Part shown: positions 32,510-41,131 of the stretch, in pieces | Layout of the letters: every line of letters begins with the position of its first letter | Numbering within the stretch: position 1 is the stretch's first letter | Translations under genes and position numbers: made by a program | Source of the DNA: Bacillota bacterium | Lineage (GTDB): Bacteria > Bacillota > Clostridia > Christensenellales > Aristaeellaceae | DNA: 64,000 bases | NCBI GenBank assembly: GCA_023416585.1 | Contig: JAEZHM010000068.1 | Location: 87,661 to 151,660, forward strand | Reading direction: 5' to 3' | Notes under the pieces: generated by a model | Told to the model about the DNA's origin: nothing | Seen by the model: only the letters and a program-made list of their open reading frames with translations | Database searches by the model: none

Positions 32510-32550
32510 TGCAAAGTCTATCAAAAGCATAGCTTTTGATAGACTTTGCA
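32510..32550 (+). terminator. Very long perfect hairpin after DUF1540 gene
   Basis: TGCAAAGTCTATCAAAAGC pairs perfectly over 19 bp with its complement across a 3-base loop. The following TCTTATTC is only moderately T-rich. Probably a terminator for the DUF1540 transcript; the stem is unusually long. Confidence 0.7.
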
Positions 32551-32762
32551 TCTTATTCACGATTTCCTTGTATGCCCTACGCGGAAGCCTGCGCTTCGCT
32601 TGGTATACAGCCAGGAAATTGCTTCCGCAAGAGACCCGCCCGGCTGGCAAAGCCAGCTGAGACGAATTAAAACGAGGGGGACGCGGCCCCCTCGTTGCTC
32701 CCCTTGAGTATTACCGGGTTGCACCAAATTTTTTGTAATGCTAACTATGCATTTCCATTAAA
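32551..32762. other. Hairpin-rich non-coding stretch
   Basis: Contains GCGGAAGC (32580 area) and GCTTCCGC (32620 area), the hairpin GCTGGC-AAA-GCCAGC (32643-32657) and the perfect 10-bp hairpin AACGAGGGGG / CCCCCTCGTT (32671-32696). No open frame. Together with the repeat copy that follows, the whole 32551-32922 interval is structured and non-coding. Confidence 0.55.
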
Positions 32763-32922
32763 GGGGGACCTCAAAGGGATGTAATTCCGCAAGCTCAATC
32801 GTCGCACTGCTCACTGCCGTTCGCATTGCTCGTTTCGCAAGCCTCGTCCGCCTTCGCTTCATCCGTCACCGGTGGCGCTCTGCTCACTCACCTTTGGCGT
32901 ATTCCCAGGGGTCGAACCCCTG
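32763..32922 (-). repeat. Interspersed structured repeat, copy C
   Basis: Read on the minus strand, it starts with the hairpin CAGGGGT-TCG-ACCCCTG, 2 bases after the stop codon of the Myb-like gene. It shares CGCCAAAGGT, GCGAAACGAGCAATGCGA, CAGTGCGACGATTGAGC and GCGGAAT with copies A (41941-42105) and B (44632-44793). The middle hairpin is diverged relative to the other two. Confidence 0.75.
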
Positions 32923-32924
32923 AA

Positions 32925-33758
32925 TCAAGAACTCTTGGTAAGCAGGTTTTCCAGGTTGGAGATTTTGATGGCCAGCAGCCCGGAGAAATCGTCCAATCCT
33001 TCCTGGCGGCGGTCCATGGTCAGGCCCAGGAACTCCCGGCATACATTGAGCATGTCATTGACGGCTTCATGGAGGCGATTCTGTTCATCCTCCCAACGCA
33101 TGCGGGCCAGGTCATAGGTAATTTGAAGCCGGTCCAGTTCCACGGTTTTGTCCCTGCCACGGAATGCCAGTGCGCGCTGAAGCAGCGTGTTGAGACCCTC
33201 AAGCATCTGCTGCACGGCTGGATCGCCCAAAGCCTGGGCCAGCTGCTGGGCACGGTTAAGCTGGGAAGCGGTTCGCAAGGGCACATCCTGCTGCCGGGAG
33301 AAATCAGGATTTTCCGGAACGGCAACCCCTTCCCGACGCAATTCTTCCGCCACCTCGGAAAGAAGGTGGGGACGGTTTTTTAGAATGGACCGATACTTGT
33401 TCTGGTAACGCAGCATAATGCCTCTGTCGCCGCCAGCCATGCGCATGACGCAAGCCCGGACAGAAATACCTTGGCCGCGGGCCATGAGCACCGTACGCAA
33501 AAGCTCCCGCACTTCCTCCTCGGTGAAGGTCTGAAAGGGTGCAGCTCTGTTTAGGCCGGTCTCCGGCCGCTGGCGCAGCTGCGCGTAGTAGTAATTGCGG
33601 ATGCTGTTGGGTTTACGGCCCAGGGAGGATGCCACTTGTTCAAACACGCTGCGCAAGGGCGTCCCTTGGCGGGACGCTTCCCTGACGGCGCTGAACAAGG
33701 TATCAGATTCCTCATCGCGCCAGCCGGTGCGGGAGCTCCTATGTAAAGCCTGTTCCAT
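32925..33758 (-). CDS. Myb/SANT-like DNA-binding protein (RsfA-like)
   Basis: 277-aa protein. Residues about 10-65 match the Myb/SANT-like domain of the RsfA group (GWRDEESDTLFSAVREA, then FEQVASSLGRKPNSIRNYYY); RsfA is a prespore regulator in Bacillus. A second helical DNA-binding-like section is FTEEEVRELLRTVLMARGQG. The C-terminus is a long coiled coil. ATG 33758 has GGAGGG upstream; an earlier in-frame start lacks one. Repeat copy C begins right after the stop codon. Sporulation role is inferred only. Confidence 0.72.
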   Translation of the reverse strand: MEQALHRSSRTGWRDEESDTLFSAVREASRQGTPLRSVFEQVASSLGRKPNSIRNYYYAQLRQRPETGLNRAAPFQTFTEEEVRELLRTVLMARGQGISVRACVMRMAGGDRGIMLRYQNKYRSILKNRPHLLSEVAEELRREGVAVPENPDFSRQQDVPLRTASQLNRAQQLAQALGDPAVQQMLEGLNTLLQRALAFRGRDKTVELDRLQITYDLARMRWEDEQNRLHEAVNDMLNVCREFLGLTMDRRQEGLDDFSGLLAIKISNLENLLTKSS

Positions 33759-33831
33759 TCTCTCATCCCTCCATAACGGGTTAGTCAGTACATAGTATGC
33801 ACACGCTACGGCAGCGATATACGAAAAAGAG

Positions 33832-34983
33832 TCATCGAATAGATTCAAATATATCTAAAATCGCGCCGCCATTTGTAAACACACTCAAGGAGACGTTTTT
33901 CAGGCCTTGCTCGTCATATGCGAAGGCATTGGGGAGAATCAAATCACCTTTGAAGCTTCCTTCCACCTGGCTAAGCACCGGATCGGCTCCATAAAGTGAA
34001 ACAGATTGAGAAACGGCCATCAGTCCATTTGGGTATAGATCCTGCTGCCCCTCGGGGGATAAGAGCATCATGAGGTATTTTAGCGCCAGATCCCTGCCTT
34101 CTCCTTGTACGACTCCGGCCGCTAGATACATATCCGTGGCTTTAAGCGGCATCATCATGAGTGCAAAAGGTTTGTTGTTGCTGGCAAGGCTGCGCAAATA
34201 TCTGGAAGGGAGCATGGCAGCCCTGCAGCGAGAGGATAGAAAATCACCAAGCGCCGTATCCTGAGAGGCAGTACCGAAGCCTAAGGGCAGTGATCCCGCG
34301 GGGAAATTTCTCTTGCCGCCGCACAGCGAGGAGAAAAGCATTAAAGGCATTCCTTGAGCACACTGGAAATCATAGGCCGTATTCTTGCCCCTGGGGGTCT
34401 GCGATAGGGAAGCAAACAAATTATCAAACGTGTTTGCCTTTTCTGGTTCAGGGGTAGCTGAAGGCGCGCCGCCTATTCCCAGCAGCGGCGTTGGCGCCGG
34501 TGTCGATGCTGCGGCGCCAGTGAGGGCCGGGTCGAAAGCCAGCACATAGCCGTCCATGCATATTGGCATGGCATATTGCATCGTCTTAAATCTGCCGGCC
34601 CTCTGCGTACCGTCTGCAAGGGGGAATTCCCCCACCAGGGGTAGAAACAGGCTTTCCGGATTTTTTACGGCCCCGGGTCCAAAGACTATCAGATCCGGCA
34701 GCACGCTTTCCGGCTGTGAAAGCTCCTGGGCCCGCGCCGTGCGCAGATAGACGGAAACGCCGCCTTGCTCATTCTCAAACCTTGCGGCCTGCCGTTTAAG
34801 CCAAGAGGACGCCGAAAGATTTTCCGCTATGAGCCACACGCGCAAAAGCTGCGTTTCAGGTGCGGAAATGCCAGGCGGCAGCGTATCCTCCCGGTTTACG
34901 GCTCTCTCCCATACCTCGGGAAATATGAGGCCCATTACAAGCGTCAGGCACAAAAACACAAGGATGGCAAGCCGCCGTCCCAC
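33832..34983 (-). CDS. Extracellular solute-binding-like protein
   Basis: 383-aa membrane-anchored or secreted protein. An N-terminal signal anchor (RRLAILVFLCLTLVMGLIF) is followed by an ABC-type solute-binding fold: LRVWLIAENLSASSWLKRQAARFENEQ at the start (split: SWLKRQAARFENEQGG), LPDLIVFGPG, and late LALKYLMMLLSPEGQQDLYP. A Pro/Thr-rich low-complexity insert lies near residue 160-185 (TPAPTPLLGIGGAPSATPEP). No lipobox Cys is seen. GTG 34983 has GGAGGG upstream. No permease genes are nearby; it may be a sensor or orphan binding protein. Confidence 0.7.
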   Translation of the reverse strand: MGRRLAILVFLCLTLVMGLIFPEVWERAVNREDTLPPGISAPETQLLRVWLIAENLSASSWLKRQAARFENEQGGVSVYLRTARAQELSQPESVLPDLIVFGPGAVKNPESLFLPLVGEFPLADGTQRAGRFKTMQYAMPICMDGYVLAFDPALTGAAASTPAPTPLLGIGGAPSATPEPEKANTFDNLFASLSQTPRGKNTAYDFQCAQGMPLMLFSSLCGGKRNFPAGSLPLGFGTASQDTALGDFLSSRCRAAMLPSRYLRSLASNNKPFALMMMPLKATDMYLAAGVVQGEGRDLALKYLMMLLSPEGQQDLYPNGLMAVSQSVSLYGADPVLSQVEGSFKGDLILPNAFAYDEQGLKNVSLSVFTNGGAILDIFESIR

Positions 34984-35051
34984 TTAAGTCCCTCCCCGTG
35001 CCGGTAATCCTGACAATAGCCTATGCAGGAGTAGTGAAAAAAAGATTCTGT

Positions 35052-35080
35052 TTGCCAAATCCGTGGGAATTTCCTATAAT
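35052..35080 (+). promoter_or_regulatory. Promoter of phosphoglucomutase gene
   Basis: TTGCCA, exactly 17 bases, then TATAAT. Confidence 0.75.
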
Positions 35081-35119
35081 AAAAAGACAGTAAGCACTTA
35101 AGATTGGAGGCTTGCGAAG

Positions 35120-36841
35120 ATGGACTACCGCGAATCCTACGCAACATGGCGCAGGGATTTTGCTAAAGATACTCAGTTGATGGCGGAGCTTGACAGGATA
35201 GCAGGGGATGAAAAGGAAATAGAAGACCGCTTTTACAAGGAGCTTTCCTTCGGCACTGCCGGCATGCGTGGTGTTTTGGGTGCGGGCCTGAACCGGATGA
35301 ACGTGTATAACGTGCGCCGTGCTACCCGGGGCTTGGCCAAATATCTTTGGAAGGATCCCAAAAATGCTGTCCACGGTGTGGCTATAGCTTATGACAGCCG
35401 GCGCATGAGCCCAGAGTTTGCCAGGGAAACGGCGCTGGTATTGTGTAATAGCGGCATACCGGCCTATCTGTTTGACGCACTCAGGCCGGTGCCCATCCTA
35501 TCCTTTGCGGTGCGGCACCTTCACTGCGTTGCCGGGGTGGCCATCACGGCCAGCCATAACCCGCCCCAGTACAACGGCTACAAGGTCTATGGGGAGGATG
35601 GGGCGCAGTTAGGTCCCGAGGCCGCCCAAGGCGTCACGGATTGCATTCGCGAAACGGCCTACTCTGACGCGATAGCGATGGATGAAGGCGAAGCGCTGAA
35701 AAAAGGCCTTTTGCATATCATTGGCGACCGTGAGGTGGATGATGAGTACATAAGCCGTGTGCGTACCCTTTGCGTGCAGCCGGAGCTGATGAAAGAGGAA
35801 GGCGGAAAGCTTTCCATTGTATATACGCCGCTGCACGGTTCGGGCAACGTGCCGGTGCGCCGTATATTAAAGGAAGTGGGCATCACCAATGTGGCAGTAG
35901 TGAAGGAGCAGGAGCAGCCTGATCCTAATTTCTCCACCATTTCAGTGCCAAACCCGGAAGACCCCGCCGCCTTCAGGCTGGCCATGGATCTGGCCAACAG
36001 GGTGGGAGCCGATGTGATTTTTGGCACTGATCCTGACTGCGACCGGCTGGGTGTTGCGGTGCGGGATAAAAAAGGGCAGTTCCAGCTTCTGACGGGAAAT
36101 CAAATAGGCTGCGTTCTGCTACACTATATTCTCTCCACCCGAAAAAAGCTGGGCACGCTGCCAAAAAACGGAGCCACGGTAAAATCCATTGTTACCACGG
36201 AACTGGCCAGGGCCATCAGCCAGGATTTTGGCGTTGCTATGTTTGACACGCTGACGGGCTTCAAGTTCATCGGCGAACTTATCCAGCAGTTTGAGGATAC
36301 GGGGAGCCATACCTTCCTGTTCGGCTTTGAGGAAAGCTACGGGTACCTGTCCAGTACCTTCGTGCGGGATAAGGACGGTGTGAACGCTTCGCTCCTGCTC
36401 TCTGAAGTCGCCGCCGCATGCAAGGCGGAAGGGATCACGCTGTACGACAGAGTGCAGGATATATTCAAACACTACGGATACTATGTGGAAAAAGTGATAT
36501 CCAAGACGCTGCCCGGCAAGGATGGCCTGGAGAAGATGCAAAAAATTATGACCGGGCTTAGGGCCAATCCCCCCAAAGAGCTTGCCGGCATCTCCATTCT
36601 AAATCAGCGGGACTATTTATCAGGCTTAAGGACAGATGCCAAGGGAAACAAAACGCATATGGGTTTGCCAGAATCTGATGTGCTGTATTATGAGCTTTCG
36701 GGCGGCCATTGGGTATGCATCCGCCCCAGCGGCACGGAACCCAAAATCAAGCTGTATGTGAACACCTGCGCCAGGGAAGAAAACGAAGCCCAGGCGTTGA
36801 ATGATTCGCTCATCCACTCCTCAGAGGCGCTGCTTTCCTGA
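35120..36841 (+). CDS. pgcA: Phosphoglucomutase/phosphomannomutase
   Basis: 573-aa alpha-D-phosphohexomutase that interconverts hexose 1- and 6-phosphates, feeding glycogen and cell-wall sugars. Active-site Ser is in TASHNPPQYNGYKVY; the metal loop is GTDPDCDRLG; the sugar-binding loop is FGFEESYGYL; the phosphate-binding loop is RPSGTEPKIKLY. Length is normal for the PgcA type. GGAGG precedes ATG 35120 and a consensus promoter lies 40 bases further up. Confidence 0.93.
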   Translation: MDYRESYATWRRDFAKDTQLMAELDRIAGDEKEIEDRFYKELSFGTAGMRGVLGAGLNRMNVYNVRRATRGLAKYLWKDPKNAVHGVAIAYDSRRMSPEFARETALVLCNSGIPAYLFDALRPVPILSFAVRHLHCVAGVAITASHNPPQYNGYKVYGEDGAQLGPEAAQGVTDCIRETAYSDAIAMDEGEALKKGLLHIIGDREVDDEYISRVRTLCVQPELMKEEGGKLSIVYTPLHGSGNVPVRRILKEVGITNVAVVKEQEQPDPNFSTISVPNPEDPAAFRLAMDLANRVGADVIFGTDPDCDRLGVAVRDKKGQFQLLTGNQIGCVLLHYILSTRKKLGTLPKNGATVKSIVTTELARAISQDFGVAMFDTLTGFKFIGELIQQFEDTGSHTFLFGFEESYGYLSSTFVRDKDGVNASLLLSEVAAACKAEGITLYDRVQDIFKHYGYYVEKVISKTLPGKDGLEKMQKIMTGLRANPPKELAGISILNQRDYLSGLRTDAKGNKTHMGLPESDVLYYELSGGHWVCIRPSGTEPKIKLYVNTCAREENEAQALNDSLIHSSEALLS

Positions 36842-36860
36842 TGCGGTGGCACAAAAGAAG

Positions 36861-36899
36861 CCTCCCTGTCTTTATAAAAGGCGGGGAGGTTAATTTTTT
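36861..36899 (+). terminator. Terminator after phosphoglucomutase
   Basis: CCTCCCTG pairs with CGGGGAGG (one G-T), 13-base loop, then TTAATTTTTTA. Confidence 0.65.
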
Positions 36900-36979
36900 A
36901 TCAGTTCGAAGGATATGCACACCCCCCTCTCTTGTTCCACTTGGAAGACCCTGGTACAATATAAAAGGGAGGGATGAAA

Positions 36980-37459
36980 ATGAAAAAGGCGCTGGCACTG
37001 ATGCTGGTGCTCCTTATCGGCGGTGTTGCCTTCATGGCCGGCTGCCTATGGTATAGGTCAGACAAGCTGAATTACCGTATGGATATCATCAAATATGCCG
37101 GAGAAGCGCAAAACGGCGGGGGAATCCTGGCCACCTGCGGGGAACAGACGACGCGTATCCTGAACAGCAATGTAGATAGGCTAATCTGGGCGCTATCCAT
37201 AGGAGAAGGCAAAAGACAACTGCAATTGACCGATCGTGAAAGCCCTAAGGAGAATATAACGATCCGATTTGGGGAAAAGCTTACCATTACCGTATGGCCT
37301 CTTTCAGATCAATCGGACAAAGTATTCATAAAGTTTCGAGGACCGGGCAAATCGCGCCAGTATACCTTGGAGGGGTATAAAACCATGGAGTGGCTGCAAA
37401 AGATTATATCCCCAGAGGGCTATTGGGAACCCAATGAAGTAGTGGAAACGAAACTGTAA
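36980..37459 (+). CDS. Small exported hypothetical protein
   Basis: 159-aa protein with an N-terminal signal or anchor (KALALMLVLLIGGVAFMAGC); the Cys after MAG could be lipid-modified. The rest is a mixed alpha/beta domain without a family I recognise (for example RLIWALSIGEGKRQLQLTD, KLTITVWPLS). ATG 36980 is 6 bases after GGAGGG; the ATG at 36974 touches that site. It stands alone between terminators. Confidence 0.65.
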   Translation: MKKALALMLVLLIGGVAFMAGCLWYRSDKLNYRMDIIKYAGEAQNGGGILATCGEQTTRILNSNVDRLIWALSIGEGKRQLQLTDRESPKENITIRFGEKLTITVWPLSDQSDKVFIKFRGPGKSRQYTLEGYKTMEWLQKIISPEGYWEPNEVVETKL

Positions 37460-37462
37460 GCT

Positions 37463-37490
37463 AAAGCCCCGCCTTTTTCGGCGGGGCTTT
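37463..37490. terminator. Bidirectional terminator
   Basis: Perfect 11-bp stem AAAGCCCCGCC / GGCGGGGCTTT, 6-base loop, between converging genes. Confidence 0.85.
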
Positions 37491-37509
37491 GCATAACGTA
37501 TATATTGGT

Positions 37510-37974
37510 TTACAGCAGCGCTTCAATCCGCTCCGCCAAATCCTCCGGCCTTGTCTTGGGGGAAAAGCGGCGCACCAAATGGCCTTCGCGGTCTATCAGG
37601 AATTTGGTGAAATTCCAAGGGATGATCTTGCGGCCGGAATTCCGTTTCAAAAAGCCAAACAGCGGATGGGTTTTGCGGCCGTTCACCAGCACCTTTGAGA
37701 AGGTTTTGAATGTCACCCCATAATTTAGCTGACAGAAAGATAATATCTCCGCATCCGTACCCGGCGCCTGGTTCATGAATTGATTGCAGGGAAAGTCCAG
37801 AATTTCCAATCCCCGGCTCTGATACGTTTCATGCAGGTCCTGCAGCCCTTTGTACTGGGGTGTGAAACCACAGCCCGTGGCGGTATTTACCACCAGCAGT
37901 ACCTTGCCTTTGTAATTGGACAGGGGCACGTCCTGCCCCTTCGCATCTTTTACTACGAAATCATACACCGTCAT
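37510..37974 (-). CDS. Glutathione peroxidase family protein
   Basis: 154-aa thiol peroxidase that reduces hydrogen or organic peroxides, probably using thioredoxin in this kind of bacterium. The active-site segment is NTATGCGFTPQYKGL with Cys where animal enzymes have selenocysteine; FPCNQF carries the Gln and WNFTKFLID the Trp and Asn of the catalytic set. Normal length. The ribosome site is AGGAGGTGTCC just before ATG. Single gene. Confidence 0.93.
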   Translation of the reverse strand: MTVYDFVVKDAKGQDVPLSNYKGKVLLVVNTATGCGFTPQYKGLQDLHETYQSRGLEILDFPCNQFMNQAPGTDAEILSFCQLNYGVTFKTFSKVLVNGRKTHPLFGFLKRNSGRKIIPWNFTKFLIDREGHLVRRFSPKTRPEDLAERIEALL

Positions 37975-38034
37975 AAGCGGACACCTCCTGTATCTTACAA
38001 TTCAATTGTACACAATTTATACCGGCATGAAACG

Positions 38035-39054
38035 TCACTGAGTATGCATATCGCGCCAGCGGTTCAGCTGCTCCAAAGTAATGCCGTACTCGCCAAGGAA
38101 AAATGCCTCATAGGAAGGGTATTTGAGCCGGATGGCGTTCAAGGTGGAGAATATTAATTCTTCGCTTACGGTTATCATCCGGCGGACCATCTCTATCACT
38201 CCCGGGGGGATGCCCTCCGCACTAAGCTTTTGTAAACGGCGGTTGCCGGCTTCCTCCCGGAAGACACGGGATAGCAAGTAGTCCTCTACAACGGCTTTCT
38301 CCTCCACTCCCAATGCCAGCAAAAGCAACGCGCTTCCCACACCGGTGCGGTCCTTTCCTGCAGAGCAGTGCTGCATAAAAGGAACACCTTGTTCCCCGTC
38401 AAGATTATGAAGCATCCGGTGGAAGGCGTCGCTGCCAAAGGGCATAGCGGCATACAGTTCAATAAAAAGCTGGTAAGCATCCTGGGCTTGGGCAGCAGTG
38501 CGGATGCTCCTCAGGTGAGCTATCACATCCCTGTCTGCAAACTTCATAAACCGCTCCTCCCTTGGCATAGCAGGGACCCACTCGCATTCCGCACCCGGAG
38601 GACACATATCAGGAAAACGTTCCGCCTCCAGGCGGGTACGGTAGTCGAATACTTTTTTGAGCTTGAGTCCTGCCAGGGCATCCTGCTCCTTTTCTCCAAG
38701 GCCGTTAAGCGGACCACCCCTGAAAAACCTGCCCCACTTCACAGTTTTTCCATTGGCGGTCGGATACCCGCCCAGATCTCTGAAATTATCCACCCCGGGA
38801 ATCTCCACGCCCCGGGACGCGGCTGTTCTTATGGAACCGTCCTCCAGCTCGAGAAAAAAGTACAGCCTTTCTCCCGGCAGGGGAGAGGGCAGCGTAAGCA
38901 CAGCATCCTCCATAGCGCATAGGTATTCGCGCTCCAATCCCTCCGGGTCCCGGCTATAATACAGCCTGGGGGAATGGATATGCGCACCCCGGATGAACTC
39001 ATAGTCGCCATGCGCATAACGGACAACAAAACCGAAGATTTTCATTTCTTCCAT
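38035..39054 (-). CDS. Tyrosine-protein phosphatase (Y_phosphatase3 type)
   Basis: 339-aa protein. The C-terminal two-thirds is a dual-specificity-like phosphatase of the Y_phosphatase3/IphP group: VDNFRDLGGYPT near residue 95, then the P-loop HCSAGKDRTG (CX5R). The first 90 residues are a beta-rich domain that precedes many Firmicutes members. It may act on phosphoproteins or phosphoinositide-like lipids. ATG 39054 has AAGGAG 8 bases before; a longer reading overlaps the AraC gene. It ends 60 bases before the peroxidase. Confidence 0.88.
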   Translation of the reverse strand: MEEMKIFGFVVRYAHGDYEFIRGAHIHSPRLYYSRDPEGLEREYLCAMEDAVLTLPSPLPGERLYFFLELEDGSIRTAASRGVEIPGVDNFRDLGGYPTANGKTVKWGRFFRGGPLNGLGEKEQDALAGLKLKKVFDYRTRLEAERFPDMCPPGAECEWVPAMPREERFMKFADRDVIAHLRSIRTAAQAQDAYQLFIELYAAMPFGSDAFHRMLHNLDGEQGVPFMQHCSAGKDRTGVGSALLLLALGVEEKAVVEDYLLSRVFREEAGNRRLQKLSAEGIPPGVIEMVRRMITVSEELIFSTLNAIRLKYPSYEAFFLGEYGITLEQLNRWRDMHTQ

Positions 39055-39080
39055 CTTTTTTCTCCTTTGCATTTCTATCC

Positions 39081-39896
39081 TCAGGGGTGCGCCGCTGGCG
39101 TGTTTCCCGGTTGACCTACGGTACGCACATACTGTTTGGGTGTCATACCGTAGCATTTTTGGAAGGCCCGGTAAAAAGTACGGATGCACTCAAACCCCGT
39201 CATAAACGATATTTCCAATTGCGTCAGATCGCTTTGCATAAGCAGCATGGCCGCCCTGCGGCAGCGGAGGCTATTTACATAATCGGAAAAGGAGCAACCG
39301 AAATTGTCACGAAACAGGTGGGACAGGCGGCTGCGGCTGTAGCCCAGATGCCGGGCCAGCTTTTCCATACTCATGGAGGAAGCGCTGTTTTCCTGCAGGT
39401 AAGCAAGCATGTTGCGCATGAGTCCCGCCGGAGCCTTGATGGGCATGTCGGCAAGGCCTACCCGGTCCATCAAAATCCCTAATAGAAGCTGACTGAAGCC
39501 TCGCCTGGCTTCCACGCCCATTTCGTTCCACCTTTCATACATCAGCGGAATCAGGGCGGATATTTCACCCCCGACATCTGCATACACGGCTTTTGCAAAC
39601 CGTTTGTTGGCAAGCGGCTTTTCCAGAACCGGCACAAAGGATATGGGGATGATCCATACGATGACGTCTGATGCTGTATCCGTATAATACCGATGCACCG
39701 TATAGCCGGAAGCAATAAGAAGGCTGCCACGGGGTACGTCATAATGCTGGCCGTCCAGTATGGCGCTCAGCATGCCGCCCACCACATAGACAATCTCGGT
39801 GCTGGAATGAAAATGGGGCAAGCAGCTATTGTTTCTGGAACGGAAGCATATTGCCTGCTCCATATCGTCCCGGGATTGCTCATATAACTCGGGCAT
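39081..39896 (-). CDS. AraC-family transcriptional regulator
   Basis: 271-aa regulator. An N-terminal cupin sensor (FRSRNNSCLPHFHSSTEIVY, then GGMLSAILDGQHYDVPRGS) precedes the double helix-turn-helix: MEKLARHLGYSRSRLSHLFR and the second with FMTGFECIRTFYRAFQKCYG. ATG 39896 has GGAGG 7 bases upstream. It is divergent from the dehydrogenase/epimerase pair; direct repeats in between (39923-39952) are likely its binding sites. Confidence 0.92.
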   Translation of the reverse strand: MPELYEQSRDDMEQAICFRSRNNSCLPHFHSSTEIVYVVGGMLSAILDGQHYDVPRGSLLIASGYTVHRYYTDTASDVIVWIIPISFVPVLEKPLANKRFAKAVYADVGGEISALIPLMYERWNEMGVEARRGFSQLLLGILMDRVGLADMPIKAPAGLMRNMLAYLQENSASSMSMEKLARHLGYSRSRLSHLFRDNFGCSFSDYVNSLRCRRAAMLLMQSDLTQLEISFMTGFECIRTFYRAFQKCYGMTPKQYVRTVGQPGNTPAAHP

Positions 39897-39922
39897 ATCG
39901 ACGCCTCCTTGGACAGCACAAT

Positions 39923-39955
39923 TTGTCATGAATTCAATGACTCTTGTCATGACAA
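39923..39955. promoter_or_regulatory. Direct-repeat operator between AraC gene and dehydrogenase operon
   Basis: TTGTCATGA occurs at 39923-39931 and 39944-39952, exactly 21 bases (two helical turns) apart, the layout used by AraC-type proteins. The second copy is part of a perfect TTGTCATGACAA palindrome. A TACAAT -10 box for the plus-strand operon lies at 39973-39978. Confidence 0.6.
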
Positions 39956-40027
39956 TTATAGCGTATCTGCGTTACAATGAATATAGTAAAATTGCCTATT
40001 ATGGCGTTTCATGAAAGGACACATACA

Positions 40028-41116
40028 ATGGAAAAAGTACGTATCGGCATCATCGGCTGCGGCGGCATCGCCAATGGCAAACATATGCCAAGCCTGAAAA
40101 AGCTCCCCCAGGTAGAAATGGCTGCATTCTGCGATCTTATTCCGGAGCGGGCGAAGGAAGCGGCTGAAAAGTATGGTGTGCCCGGCGCAAAGGTATTCAC
40201 TGATTACAAAGAACTTTTGAAGCTGGATCTGGATGTGGTGCATGTGTTGACCCCCAACTCCAGCCATGCCCCCATCACAGTGGATGCCTTGGAATCAGGC
40301 AAGCATGTCATGTGTGAAAAGCCCATGGCAAAAGACACCGCCGAAGCCAAACAAATGCTGGAGGCCGCAAAGCGCACCGGAAAAAAACTTACCATCGGCT
40401 ATCAGAACCGCTTTCGTCCCGACAGCCTATATTTGAAGCAGTGCTGTGAAAACGGCGATCTGGGCAGCATCTACTATGCTCGTGCCCTGGCCATCCGCCG
40501 CCGGGCCGTGCCCACCTGGGGCGTGTTTCTGGATGAGGAAAAGCAGGGCGGCGGTCCCCTCATCGATATCGGCACCCATGCTTTGGATCTGACGCTCTGG
40601 TGCATGGATAACTATGAGCCGGCCATGGTTGTAGGCACCAAGTATCGCGAACTGGCGCCCAAGGCCAACTCCGCCAACGCCTGGGGCCCCTGGGATCCGG
40701 AGAAGTTCACTGTGGAAGATGCAGCCTTCGGCTTTGTACGCATGAAGAACGGTGCCACTATTAACCTGGAAGCTTCCTGGGCGCTGAACACGCTTTTCGT
40801 TCATGAAGCCAAGACCATGCTCTGCGGCACCGAGGGCGGCGCGGACATGCTGGGAGACAATGGTGCATTGCGCTTGAACGGCGAAAAGTTCTCCAAGACT
40901 TTCGTCACCACACCAGATTTAGGCTCCGGCGGCGTTGCCTTCTATGACGGCGCAAGCATGTCTCCCGCCGACCTGGAAGCAAAGATGTGGATCGAGCATG
41001 TGCTGGACGATACCAAACCTTTGCTCACCAAGCCCGAGCAGGCGTTGGTGGTAACCCAGATTCTGGATGCCATCTATGAGTCCGCCAATACAGGCAAACC
41101 TGTGTACTTTGACTGA
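40028..41116 (+). CDS. Gfo/Idh/MocA-family dehydrogenase
   Basis: 362-aa NAD(P)-dependent sugar or inositol dehydrogenase. Rossmann motif IGIIGCGGIANGKHMP at the start; the catalytic signature is CEKPMAKDTAEAK with Lys, followed by IGYQNRFRPDS and LIDIGTHALDLTLW (the GTH His). ATG 40028 has AAAGGA upstream; earlier in-frame codons overlap the promoter. It is the first of two genes with the epimerase, under AraC-type control. Substrate unknown. Confidence 0.92.
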   Translation: MEKVRIGIIGCGGIANGKHMPSLKKLPQVEMAAFCDLIPERAKEAAEKYGVPGAKVFTDYKELLKLDLDVVHVLTPNSSHAPITVDALESGKHVMCEKPMAKDTAEAKQMLEAAKRTGKKLTIGYQNRFRPDSLYLKQCCENGDLGSIYYARALAIRRRAVPTWGVFLDEEKQGGGPLIDIGTHALDLTLWCMDNYEPAMVVGTKYRELAPKANSANAWGPWDPEKFTVEDAAFGFVRMKNGATINLEASWALNTLFVHEAKTMLCGTEGGADMLGDNGALRLNGEKFSKTFVTTPDLGSGGVAFYDGASMSPADLEAKMWIEHVLDDTKPLLTKPEQALVVTQILDAIYESANTGKPVYFD

Positions 41117-41131
41117 CACAAGGAGGAGCGT

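Noticed and set aside
32191..32514. 107-codon minus-strand frame opposite the DUF1540 gene
   Set aside because: It overlaps the queT promoter and the DUF1540 gene, whose Cys pattern is decisive.
32906..32922. tRNA T-arm look-alike (GGGGTTCGACCCC)
   Set aside because: The loop is too short and no D-arm, anticodon arm or CCA end lies at the right distance; it is the first hairpin of repeat copy C.
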